NCBI RefSeq assembly: GCF_000383615.1
Contig: NZ_KB911610.1
Location: forward strand, 1-60,397
From: Streptomyces canus 299MFChir4.1
GTDB taxonomy: Bacteria > Actinomycetota > Actinomycetes > Streptomycetales > Streptomycetaceae
Direction: 5' to 3'
Length of the DNA stretch: 60,397 nucleotides
Positions 8,498-16,136 of the stretch are shown here, piece after piece (the stretch's first letter is position 1; the number at the start of each line of letters is the position of its first letter). Both the position numbers and the translations under genes were made by a program. The notes beneath the pieces are model-generated. The model was not told the DNA's origin. It did no database searches and saw only the letters and a program-made list of their open reading frames with translations.

Positions 8498-8815
8498 CTA
8501 TACGGCCATGCCGTACACGATGGTGAAGAGCGTGCCCAGCGATCCGATGATGAAGACGCCGGTCAGGCCCGCGATGATGAGTCCCTTGCCCTGTTCCGCG
8601 CTGAAGGTGTCCCGCAGGGCGGTGGCGCCGATGCGCTGTTTGGCGGCGCCCCAGATGGCGATGCCGAGGCAGAGCAGGATGGCGACCGCCATGACGACCT
8701 GGATCAGCGTCTTCGCCTCGGTACCCAGTGCCCCGAAGGGGCCCCAGTCGGGAGCGATCCCGCCGATGATGGTGTTGATGTCTCCCTTGTCGGCCGCAAA
8801 GAGCATGTAAGTCAC
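8498..8815 (-). CDS. Small two-helix membrane protein, VirB2-pilin-like
   Basis: This 105-residue protein has two hydrophobic helices (about 36-58, VVMAVAILLCLGIAIWGAA, and 78-103, GLIIAGLTGVFIIGSLGTLF) separated by a short basic/polar loop. That is the size and topology of VirB2/TrbC-type pilins and of T4SS small membrane subunits. It is the first gene of the minus-strand operon. Starts GTG 8815 and ATG 8806 are both possible; AGGGGCGG precedes both. A 246-nt gap separates it from the next gene. No signal peptidase site is obvious, so assignment as a pilin rests on topology and operon position. Confidence 0.6.
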   Translation of the reverse strand: MTYMLFAADKGDINTIIGGIAPDWGPFGALGTEAKTLIQVVMAVAILLCLGIAIWGAAKQRIGATALRDTFSAEQGKGLIIAGLTGVFIIGSLGTLFTIVYGMAV

Positions 8816-9095
8816 CGCCCCTGGTGGGTAGTTCCGTCTCCCCTGCGTGGGCGCAGAGGTCAGGCATCATTGTCGCCGACAATTCCGCCGTCGTATGTCG
8901 ACTTGGCGTCATCGGTTGGCGAGTTTCGTACGAATGACTGTCTGGTCACTCTGTGTATCACGGCAGGTCACGCCGGGCAATGAGGCCTGAGCGGAACCTG
9001 TCGTGTGGTTCCGTCGTTGACCCCTCTTACGACCTGCGGCGCTTCTGGCACCGATGTTCCGCGGGTGAAGGCTAACCCGGAGGGCCCTGGGCATG
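8816..9095. other. Intergenic promoter region of T4SS-like operon
   Basis: This ~280-nt non-coding stretch lies between the first T4SS-like gene and the terminator of the sedolisin gene. It is less GC-rich than its surroundings and should hold the minus-strand promoter. I could not pick a convincing -35/-10 pair. Confidence 0.4.
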
Positions 9096-9133
9096 ACGAA
9101 CGGGCCGCGGAAGGGGAGCCGCGGCCCGTTCGT
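9096..9133 (-). terminator. Terminator after the sedolisin gene
   Basis: A perfect 15-bp stem (ACGAACGGGCCGCGG / CCGCGGCCCGTTCGT) has an 8-nt loop. It starts 10 nt beyond the sedolisin stop codon. No long T-run is present, as is common in streptomycetes. Confidence 0.8.
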
Positions 9134-9143
9134 TGACGGAGGG

Positions 9144-10496
9144 TCAGCCGGTGAAGGCGGTTACTCCTTCCGGGGTGCCCCAGCCGGTCGGGCCGTCGTA
9201 GCCCGAGGTGGCGGTGCAGAAGTAGCTCGTCGAGCAGGAGCCGTTGGTGCCCGACGTCACGTCGTTGAGGGCGGACGGGTGCGCGTAGGGGTACTTGGCC
9301 GGGTAGTCGCTGCTGCCCGGGGTGCCCGCGAGGGCGTAGACGGCGGCGATGATCGGGGCGGAGGCGCTGGTGCCGCCGTAGGTGTTCCAGCCCGTGCCGT
9401 CGGAGCCGTAGGAGTCGTAGACGGAGACGCCGGTGGCCGGGTCGGCGACGGCGGAGACGTCCGAAATCATGCGCTTGGTGCAGCCGGTGTCGGTCTGCCA
9501 GGAGGGCTTGGCGTCGTAGGTGGAGCAGCCCGAGCCCGTGCCCTCCGTGCTGCTGGTGTTCCAGACGCTCTCGGTCCAGCCTCGAGTGGTGGAGGACTTG
9601 GAGAGCGCGGTGCCGCCCACCGAGGTCACGTACTTGGAGGCGGCGGGGTACTCGGCGCCGTAGCCCTCGTCACCGGCGGAGACGGTGATGGCGACGCCGG
9701 GGTGGTTGAAGTACGAGGAGTCGTAGGAGGTGTCCGAGGAGGACTCGGAGCCGCCGTAGGAGTTGGAGACGAACTTGGCGCCCAGGGTGACGGCCTCGTT
9801 CACCGCCTTGCCCAGGTTGGCCATGGTGGCCGACTTGGCCTCCACGAGGAGGATCTTCGCGTTCGGGGCGATGGCGGAGACCATGTCGAGGTCGAGGGAG
9901 ATCTCACCTGCCCAGCCGCTGTCGGCGGTGGGGAGGGAGGTCGTGGAGCCGGTCTGGGAGACCTTCTTGAAGCAGCCGTTGGCCGTGGTGCAGGCCGGCA
10001 GACCGTAGTAGGAGCGGTAAGTGGCCAGGTCGGCCGCCGCGTTGGGGTCGTCGTAGGCATCGACGATGGCGATGGTCTGGCCGGAGCCGTTGTTCGCGGC
10101 GGCGGAGGTCAGGCCGTAGGCGGACCGGAGGTCGCTCGGGCCGTAGCCGGTCGGGGTGGCGGAGGACGCCTTCGGGGAGACGGTCGCGGGGCTCGTGCCC
10201 TTCTTCGCCGCCTGCTCCAACTGGAAGGCGGTGGTGCCACCTGTCACGCGCAAGGCGTTGCAGGCGGCGTAGCCCTTCTTCGGAGTGGCGCCACACGCGC
10301 TCTCGTACGTCACGTGCGCCTTGGCGACAGCGGCCGCGATGGCCTTGCTGCTCACCTTGTGGGGGGTGGTCGCGGGGGCCGCGCCGGCGTGTGCGGCGGT
10401 GCCGAGGCCGGCGAGCAGCAGCGCGCCGGTGGCCGCGGCGACGGAGCCGTATCGACGCCATCTGCCGGATATGAGGGGGGTGGTGGGGGTGGACAT
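9144..10496 (-). CDS. Secreted S53 (sedolisin) peptidase
   Basis: This is a serine-carboxyl peptidase of about 450 residues, secreted and likely active at acidic pH. A Sec-type signal (RRYGSVAAATGALLLAGLGT, cleavage near AHA-GA) is followed by a short proregion and the catalytic domain. Visible catalytic residues are Glu198 and Asp202 (GEISLDLD) and Ser377 in YGGTSASAP. The proregion is much shorter than in classical pro-kumamolisins. ATG 10496 is annotated. An in-frame TTG at 10502 has better spacing (7 nt) to GGAGG, so the true start may be two codons upstream. It is monocistronic, with a strong terminator. Confidence 0.9.
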   Translation of the reverse strand: MSTPTTPLISGRWRRYGSVAAATGALLLAGLGTAAHAGAAPATTPHKVSSKAIAAAVAKAHVTYESACGATPKKGYAACNALRVTGGTTAFQLEQAAKKGTSPATVSPKASSATPTGYGPSDLRSAYGLTSAAANNGSGQTIAIVDAYDDPNAAADLATYRSYYGLPACTTANGCFKKVSQTGSTTSLPTADSGWAGEISLDLDMVSAIAPNAKILLVEAKSATMANLGKAVNEAVTLGAKFVSNSYGGSESSSDTSYDSSYFNHPGVAITVSAGDEGYGAEYPAASKYVTSVGGTALSKSSTTRGWTESVWNTSSTEGTGSGCSTYDAKPSWQTDTGCTKRMISDVSAVADPATGVSVYDSYGSDGTGWNTYGGTSASAPIIAAVYALAGTPGSSDYPAKYPYAHPSALNDVTSGTNGSCSTSYFCTATSGYDGPTGWGTPEGVTAFTG

Positions 10497-10769
10497 ACGC
10501 AACGTAAAGCCTCCAGGAAGTGGTTGCAGAGGCCTGCGGTGGGGGACCACCGGTGAGGTTCCCGGTGGGGGCGGCGACCCGCGACGACCATCCCTTTGTT
10601 GAGTACGTGACAACAAGACAGGCGACGGAATCCTGACTTCCGCCTTACCGAAGGGCGTTGGGGGATTGCTGATCAATGGCCGGCGGATGGGCGGGGGATG
10701 GTCACGGCTTGACCATCTACACGCGTCGCGCACAACTCCCGGTGCGTGCGGGCGGGTCGGCGCTGCCGG

Positions 10770-11387
10770 TCAGCGGGGCTTGAGGCCGTACAGCAGGTGA
10801 TGGACCAGTCCCGGAACGGCGCCCATCGCGGCCTCGGTGGTGAACTTGCCGGTGACGGCGAAGGATGCCAGGCCGTGCAGGGCGCTGCCCACCACCAGGG
10901 TGAGGTGCTCGGGGTCGCCGTCGACGATCTCACCGCGCTGCTGGGCGGCGGCGACGGCCCGCTCCAGGGCGCCCACCGTGCGGTCGATCGCGGCGGCCAT
11001 CTGCTCGGCGGCGTCGGGCTCGTGCTTGCGGGCGTACATCAGCTCAAGGAGCTCGGCGTTGTCGATGGCGAAGCCGAGATAGGCCCGGGCGAGGGTGGTG
11101 AGACGGTCCTGGAGGGCCAGTCCTGGGTCGTCGGCGGCTTCGAGCACCTCGGCCATGCGGTCGTAGCCGACCAGGGCGAGGGCGTTGAGCAGGGCCTGCT
11201 TGTCCTTGAAGTGCCGGCCGGGGGCCGCGTGGCTGACGCCGAGGTCGCGGGCGAGTTCACGCAGGGAGAGGGAGGCGGAGGTGCCCCTGTCGCGGAGGGT
11301 GCGCTCGGCGGCTTCGAGGAGGGCGGAGCGCAGGTCTCCGTGGTGGTAGGGGCGGGTCTCGGGCTTCTCGGCTGGCATGGACGCCAT
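10770..11387 (-). CDS. TetR/AcrR-family repressor
   Basis: This 205-residue regulator has an N-terminal helix-turn-helix (SLRELARDLGVSHAAPGRHF, ~residues 40-60) and a helical ligand-binding domain with 'YLGFAIDNAELLELMYARK', typical of TetR proteins with a WHG-type C-terminal domain. It is divergent from an SDR oxidoreductase gene. The 71-bp gap holds a symmetric site between two promoters, so it probably represses both genes and responds to a substrate or product of the SDR. ATG 11387 and ATG 11378 are both possible starts. Neither has a ribosome-binding site, and the predicted transcription start is 2-3 nt before ATG 11387, so the mRNA may be leaderless. Confidence 0.88.
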   Translation of the reverse strand: MASMPAEKPETRPYHHGDLRSALLEAAERTLRDRGTSASLSLRELARDLGVSHAAPGRHFKDKQALLNALALVGYDRMAEVLEAADDPGLALQDRLTTLARAYLGFAIDNAELLELMYARKHEPDAAEQMAAAIDRTVGALERAVAAAQQRGEIVDGDPEHLTLVVGSALHGLASFAVTGKFTTEAAMGAVPGLVHHLLYGLKPR

Positions 11388-11395
11388 CGTATCCG

Positions 11396-11452
11396 GATGT
11401 AGTCGATGCCAGCTTTGTTGTCATTGACAGCATTGTTGGCGGCGCCTACATT
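11396..11452. promoter_or_regulatory. Divergent promoters with shared TetR operator
   Basis: On the plus strand TTGACA (11424-11429), a 17-nt spacer and TACATT (11447-11452) predict a transcript starting at the SDR ATG itself. On the minus strand ATGACA (11424-11419), a 17-nt spacer and TACATC (11401-11396) point to a start just before the TetR ATG. The palindrome TGTCA-T-TGACA (11419-11429) contains both -35 boxes, so one bound repressor would silence both genes. Confidence 0.7.
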
Positions 11453-11458
11453 CGGCGT

Positions 11459-12373
11459 ATGGCTACGGACAGGCAGCAGAAGTGGAACGCGACCCGCCTC
11501 CCGGACCAGACCGGCCGCACGGCGGTGGTCACGGGGGCGAACAGCGGTATCGGACTCCGGGCCGCGCAGGCCCTGGCGGGGGCGGGCGCGCACGTCGTGT
11601 TCGCCGTACGGGACCCGGAGCGCGGCGAGGCGGCGGCCAGGACCGTGAACGGCAGCACGGAGGTCCGGCGGCTGGACCTGGCGGACCTGTCGTCGGTACG
11701 GGAGTTCGCGGCGGCCTGGGACCGCCCGCTGGACCTGCTGGTCAACAACGCGGGCGTGATGATGATCCCGCAGCAGCGGACGGCGGACGGCTTCGAGATG
11801 CAGTTCGGCACCAACCATCTGGGTCACTTCGCCCTGACGAACCTGCTGTTGCGGCATGTCACCGACCGGGTCGTCACGGTGTCCTCGGGCGCGCACCGCT
11901 GGGGCGACCAGCGGATCCACTTCGAGGACCTGGACAGGACGTCGGCCTACGACCCGAGGGGCGTCTACGGCCAGTCGAAGCTGGCGAACCTGCTGTTCGT
12001 GCTGGAACTCCAGCGGCGGCTCACGGAGGCGGGCTCCCGGGTCCGCGCCCTGGCCGCGCACCCCGGCTACTCGGCCACGAACCTCCAGAGCCATGCGGCG
12101 AGTTCGGCGGCACGGCTGTTCATGAGGTTCGGCAACAGGTTCCTGGCGCAGGACGACACGGCGGGCGCGCTGCCCACGCTGTACGCGGCGACGCAGGACC
12201 TGCCGGGGGCGAGCTATGTGGGACCGGACGGGCTCGGGGAGATGCGGGGCGCGCCCACGCTGGTGGGCCGGAGCGCGGCCGCGAGCGACCCCGCCGTGGC
12301 CCGGCGCCTGTGGACGGCGTCGGAGGAGCTGACGGGGACGCGTTTTCCCCAGGGTGTGGAGACGCGGGGCTGA
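11459..12373 (+). CDS. Short-chain dehydrogenase/reductase
   Basis: This is a 304-residue NAD(P)-dependent oxidoreductase of the classical SDR family, closest in layout to retinol-dehydrogenase/protochlorophyllide-reductase-like members. The cofactor motif TGANSGIG is at ~25-32, NNAG is in 'LLVNNAGVMM', and the catalytic Tyr/Lys are in YGQSK. The substrate is not predictable. It is transcribed divergently from the TetR gene. A near-consensus promoter places +1 at or next to the ATG, so the message is probably leaderless and under TetR control. Confidence 0.92.
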   Translation: MATDRQQKWNATRLPDQTGRTAVVTGANSGIGLRAAQALAGAGAHVVFAVRDPERGEAAARTVNGSTEVRRLDLADLSSVREFAAAWDRPLDLLVNNAGVMMIPQQRTADGFEMQFGTNHLGHFALTNLLLRHVTDRVVTVSSGAHRWGDQRIHFEDLDRTSAYDPRGVYGQSKLANLLFVLELQRRLTEAGSRVRALAAHPGYSATNLQSHAASSAARLFMRFGNRFLAQDDTAGALPTLYAATQDLPGASYVGPDGLGEMRGAPTLVGRSAAASDPAVARRLWTASEELTGTRFPQGVETRG

Positions 12374-12385
12374 GGTCCGGCCCAG

Positions 12386-12422
12386 TGGGCTCCGGCCCGG
12401 TACCTGAATCTCAGGGAGCCCA
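12386..12422. terminator. Possible bidirectional terminator
   Basis: The arms TGGGCTCC and GGAGCCCA form an 8-bp stem with a 21-nt loop between two convergent genes. It overlaps the stop codon of the hydrolase gene. It is weaker than the other terminators in the window. Confidence 0.35.
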
Positions 12423-13304
12423 GGCCGGGTGGCCGGCCTTCTCCCAGAACGCGCGCAGTGCGCCCGCGAGAGCCTCCGGCGCCTCCTCGGCCATGTGGTG
12501 TCCCGAGTCGATCGGACCGCCCTCCAGGTGGCCGGACGCCCAGTCGCGCCAGACGGCCAGGACGTCGCCGTAGAGGTCGGCCATGTCGTCACGTGTGGCC
12601 CACAGGATCTGGAGCGGGCGGTCGATGCGCCTGCCGGCCCGCCGGTCGGCGTCGTCGTGCTCGCGGTCGACACCGAGGCCGGCCCGGTAGTCCTCGCACA
12701 TGGCGTGCACGGTGGCCGGGTCGTGGATCGCCTGCCGGTAGTCCTCGTACGCCTCGGCGCCCATCTGCTCGGGCGTGGCCGTGTACCAGGCGTCGGGGTC
12801 GGCGTTGATGACGCGTTCGGCGGGCTTGGCGGTCTGGCCGAGGAAGAACCAGTGCCACCAGCTCGCGGCGAAGCCGGCGTCGCAGCGGCGCAGGGCCTCC
12901 CCGATGGGGATCGCGTCCAGCACGCTGACGGCGGACACCGCCTCGGGGTGGTCCAGGGCGAGGCGGGTGGCCACGTACGCGCCCCGGTCGTGCCCGACGA
13001 CCGCGAACCGCTCGTGCCCGAGCCGGCGCATGACCGCGAGGCAGTCGCCGGCCATCGCCCGTTTGGAGTACGGCCGGTGTTCCGGGTCGGTCGCGGGCTT
13101 GTCGGAACGGCCGTAGCCGCGCAGATCGGGGCAGACGACGGTGTGGCCCGCCGCGGCCAGCAGCGGGGCGACACGGTGCCAGGTGGCATGCGTACGGGGG
13201 TGCCCGTGCAGGAGCAGCACGGCGGGTCCGCTGCCGCCGTGCCGCACGCGCAGCCGGACGCCGTCCTCGCCCTCGCACCGCTTCAGTTCGAATCCGTCGA
13301 ACAC
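12411..13304 (-). CDS. Alpha/beta hydrolase, haloacetate-dehalogenase-like
   Basis: This 297-residue hydrolase has the oxyanion motif HGHPRT and an aspartate nucleophile in GHDRG (Asp106) instead of the usual serine. A His-Trp pair lies in 'WWHWFFLGQ', and the catalytic His is near the C-terminus in DSGHHMAEE. An Asp nucleophile flanked by Arg together with the HW pair is the signature of haloacetate/fluoroacetate dehalogenases, though epoxide hydrolases share part of it. It is predicted to cleave a carbon-halogen (or epoxide) bond. It converges with the SDR gene and diverges from the protease gene. There is no signal peptide. Confidence 0.83.
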   Translation of the reverse strand: MFDGFELKRCEGEDGVRLRVRHGGSGPAVLLLHGHPRTHATWHRVAPLLAAAGHTVVCPDLRGYGRSDKPATDPEHRPYSKRAMAGDCLAVMRRLGHERFAVVGHDRGAYVATRLALDHPEAVSAVSVLDAIPIGEALRRCDAGFAASWWHWFFLGQTAKPAERVINADPDAWYTATPEQMGAEAYEDYRQAIHDPATVHAMCEDYRAGLGVDREHDDADRRAGRRIDRPLQILWATRDDMADLYGDVLAVWRDWASGHLEGGPIDSGHHMAEEAPEALAGALRAFWEKAGHPAWAP

Positions 13305-13415
13305 GCCAGCCTCCCGGGCCCGGCCCCTGTCGTCGGGGCTCGGCTGCCCCGGGGCGCGGGATCCACACCCGCCCAGGGCCCTCGCGAAACCGCACCGTCG
13401 CGAAACCTCCGCTTG

Positions 13416-14162
13416 ATGCGTTTCTCACCTTCGTGCGGAATGCTTTCTTCCGTGAAGCGCACGCCACGTCTCGCTCTCCACGCCGCCGCTGTCCTGCTCA
13501 CCGTCACCTCCGCCTCAGAGGCGGCCGCCGACGACGGGGCGGGGCCCTTCGGGGTGACGACGGTCGCCGCGGCGAACTCGCCGACCGCCCGCGTGGGACC
13601 CCTGTTCAACGGCGGACAGCACCACTGCACCGCCTCCGTCGTCCGCAGCGCGCACCGGGACCTCCTCGTCACCGCCGCGCACTGTCTCGACGGCGACGAC
13701 GACCTCGTGTTCGTGCCCGGATACCGGAACGGCAAGGCGCCGTACGGCAGATGGAAGGTGCGGACGCGGTACCTGCCCGAGGGGTGGTCCAAGGGGCAGG
13801 ACGAGGACAGCGACGTCGCCTTCGCCACGGTGGAGGGGAAGGTCCAGGACGTCGTCGGCGGGAACGGTTTCGCGACCGGCACCGCCACCGGGGCCACCGC
13901 CGTCACCGTCATCGGGTACCCCTCCTCCCGTGACGTGCCGATCAGCTGCACCAACAAGCCGACCGTGCACAGCCGCACACAGCAGCGAATAGCGTGCCCC
14001 GACTTCACGGGGGGTACCAGCGGCAGTCCCTGGGTGAACGGGGACGGACAGGTCGTGGGGGTGGTGGGCGGCCACGAGGGGGGCGGGGCGACGCCCGACG
14101 TGTCGTACAGCGTGGTGCTCGGGGCAGAGGCCCGCGCGCTCCACCGTGACGCGGTCCGCTGA
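13416..14162 (+). CDS. Secreted trypsin-like serine protease
   Basis: This protein of up to 248 residues has a Sec signal (KRTPRLALHAAAVLLTVTSA...EAAA) and a chymotrypsin-fold protease domain. The catalytic triad is visible as His in TAAHC, Asp in DSDVAFA and Ser in GGTSGSPW. A disulfide is likely between the Cys in HHCTAS and TAAHC. It is a typical small exported streptomycete protease without propeptide or accessory domain. The start is uncertain: ATG 13416, ATG 13440 and GTG 13452 are in frame, and none has a clear Shine-Dalgarno. The two later starts give a more normal n-region. Confidence 0.85.
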   Translation: MRFSPSCGMLSSVKRTPRLALHAAAVLLTVTSASEAAADDGAGPFGVTTVAAANSPTARVGPLFNGGQHHCTASVVRSAHRDLLVTAAHCLDGDDDLVFVPGYRNGKAPYGRWKVRTRYLPEGWSKGQDEDSDVAFATVEGKVQDVVGGNGFATGTATGATAVTVIGYPSSRDVPISCTNKPTVHSRTQQRIACPDFTGGTSGSPWVNGDGQVVGVVGGHEGGGATPDVSYSVVLGAEARALHRDAVR

Positions 14163-14256
14163 TCTTTGCGCCGACCCCGCCGAGTACCCCGGTTTCCTTC
14201 GGGGAAGCTCCTAGACTGACCCGGGCGGACTCCCGGCGGGCGAGGGGCGGTTGACG

Positions 14257-15258
14257 GTGCGTAAGGCGTGGCTGGTGGCGGGCGCCGTTCTCGGGGCGGG
14301 GCTCAGCTTCGTGATGCTGCTCGTCGTGGGGGTCTACGTCGTCGCGGGCAACCTGGCCAACGGGGTCGGCGGGGCCACCAGGGCGCTGGCCAAGGGGGCC
14401 GTTCCGGCCGCGTACCAGCCCCTCGTGCAGAAGTGGGGCAACCTCTGCCCCGCGATCAACCCGGCCCTGCTCGCCGCCCAGCTCTACCAGGAGAGCGGAT
14501 TCAACCCCAAGGCCCAGAGCGCCGCGGCGGCGCAGGGAATAGCGCAGTTCATTCCCGGGACCTGGGCCACGCACGGGGTCGACGGGGACGGGGACGGCGA
14601 CAAGGACGTCTGGGATCCCAACGACGCGATTCCCTCGGCGGCTTCCTACGACTGCTCGCTCGCGTCCTATGTGAAGGACGTCCCGGGGAACATCACCGAG
14701 AACATGCTCGCCTCCTACAACGCGGGCGCGTACGCGGTCATCAAGTACGGGGGCGTGCCGCCGTACAAGGAAACCCAGAACTACGTGAAGACCATCACGA
14801 CGCTGGAGGAGAGTTTCGCGGCGCCCGTGAGCCGGGTCGATCCCTCCCAGCAGGCCGCCGGTGCCATCTACTACGCGCAGAAGAAGCTCGGGACGCCTTA
14901 TCTGTGGGGCGGAACCGGTACCGCGGCGCAGAACGGGCGCTTCGACTGTTCGGGGCTGACGCAGGCCTCGTACGAGAGTGTCGGCATCACGCTGCCGCGC
15001 GTCGCGAACGATCAGTACAACGCGGGCCCGCATCCGGCCAGAAGTGAACTGTTGCCGGGGGACCTGGTGTTCTTCTCCAAGGACCCGACAAATTCGCGTG
15101 CCATCCATCATGTGGGGATTTATGTGGGCGGCGGATACATGATCGACGCACCGAGAACAGGTGCTGTGATCCGGTTCGACCCGATCGACACTTCTGAGTA
15201 CTTCGGCGCCACCCGGGTCACCGAAGATGGCGCGAAAGCGTTGCCCACCACGGTGTGA
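14257..15258 (+). CDS. Lytic transglycosylase / NlpC-P60 endopeptidase
   Basis: This is a 333-residue cell-wall hydrolase with two catalytic domains. After one N-terminal membrane helix (SFVMLLVVGVYVV) comes an SLT-type transglycosylase domain, with the catalytic Glu in QESGFNP and AQGIAQFIPGTW. A C-terminal NlpC/P60 domain follows, with Cys in FDCSGLT and His in IHHVGIYVGGG. It should cut both glycan strands and peptide stems. A Ca-loop-like acidic run (DGDGDGDKD) is present. GTG 14257 has GAGGGG 9 nt upstream. The in-frame TTG 14251 is too close to that site. Confidence 0.92.
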   Translation: MRKAWLVAGAVLGAGLSFVMLLVVGVYVVAGNLANGVGGATRALAKGAVPAAYQPLVQKWGNLCPAINPALLAAQLYQESGFNPKAQSAAAAQGIAQFIPGTWATHGVDGDGDGDKDVWDPNDAIPSAASYDCSLASYVKDVPGNITENMLASYNAGAYAVIKYGGVPPYKETQNYVKTITTLEESFAAPVSRVDPSQQAAGAIYYAQKKLGTPYLWGGTGTAAQNGRFDCSGLTQASYESVGITLPRVANDQYNAGPHPARSELLPGDLVFFSKDPTNSRAIHHVGIYVGGGYMIDAPRTGAVIRFDPIDTSEYFGATRVTEDGAKALPTTV

Positions 15259-15427
15259 CCGAGCGTGAAACCCACCCCCTGAGCTGCGGCGATGTATCTC
15301 TCTTCGATAACGTCTGCGTGATCATTCAGTGGAGTGTGGAACGTATTAACGGGAGCCGTGCGTTCCTGGGGGCGTAGCCGAGCGCACATGGGTACGCCGG
15401 GAAAGACGACGAAGGGGCCGCAGCACC

Positions 15428-16126
15428 ATGGCTGTTCTCGCCGAATCCGGGTCGAACCCCGACGTCGACCTGCTCTACGACATCAACGGCCTGGCCAAGG
15501 ACGCACCGCACTGGTTCGACCGGGTCATGGAGTACGTCGGGGAGTACGGCATCCTGCTCGGAATGGTGCTGCTCATCCTCTGGTGCTGGTGGGCCGGGCG
15601 CCGGCGCGGGGGCGAGGACGCCGCGTCCTCCGTGGCCGCGCTGGTGTGGGCGCCGCTCGCCGCCGCGCTGGCCGTGCTGGTGAACGTGCCCATAAGGGGG
15701 TTCGTCGAGCGGCCCCGGCCGTTCCGGACCCATGAGGGGCTTGAGGTCCTGGTCTCCGGGAAGACCGACTACTCCTTCGTGAGCGACCACGCGACGATCA
15801 CCATGGCGATGGCCGTCGGGCTGTTCGTGGCCAACCGGAAGTTCGGGCTCGTCGGAATCGCGCTGGCGCTGCTCGAAGGCTTCTGCCGGGTCTACATGGG
15901 AGTGCACTATCCGACCGACGTCATCGGCGGGTTCGCGCTCGGAACGGCCGTGGCCCTGCTGTTGTCGCCGCTCGCCATGGCCCTTCTGACGCCGCTGCTG
16001 AAGGCCGTCGAACGCTCCTCGAAAGGCGCGTGGCTGATTCGCGCGCGCGGGGCCGGGCGGGGGGCCTCGGTGATCCCCGGAGCCCGGCAGGACGCCGCGG
16101 CCTCCGAGCGGGACCTCGCCGCGTAG
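15428..16126 (+). CDS. PAP2-family membrane phosphatase
   Basis: This is a 232-residue integral membrane lipid phosphatase (phosphatidic acid phosphatase type 2 / undecaprenyl-diphosphate phosphatase-like). The three motifs are visible: RGFVERPRP, SFVSDHAT (a variant of PSGH with Asp before His), and RVYMGVHYPTD with the catalytic His and Asp. It has about five membrane helices, and the catalytic residues face outward by topology. The Asp variant in motif 2 is common in actinobacterial members. It follows the cell-wall hydrolase gene by 169 nt and converges on the flavoenzyme gene only 10 nt away. Confidence 0.9.
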   Translation: MAVLAESGSNPDVDLLYDINGLAKDAPHWFDRVMEYVGEYGILLGMVLLILWCWWAGRRRGGEDAASSVAALVWAPLAAALAVLVNVPIRGFVERPRPFRTHEGLEVLVSGKTDYSFVSDHATITMAMAVGLFVANRKFGLVGIALALLEGFCRVYMGVHYPTDVIGGFALGTAVALLLSPLAMALLTPLLKAVERSSKGAWLIRARGAGRGASVIPGARQDAAASERDLAA

Positions 16127-16136
16127 CGGGGAACGG

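Noticed and set aside
9093..10556. Long plus-strand reading frame across the sedolisin gene
   Set aside because: It is the antisense of the S53 peptidase gene; the product is Gly/Arg/Val-rich with no domain, a normal artefact of GC-rich coding DNA.
11039..13189. Long minus-strand frame spanning the TetR, SDR and hydrolase genes
   Set aside because: It contains the wrong frame of three well-supported genes and only Arg/Pro-rich translation.
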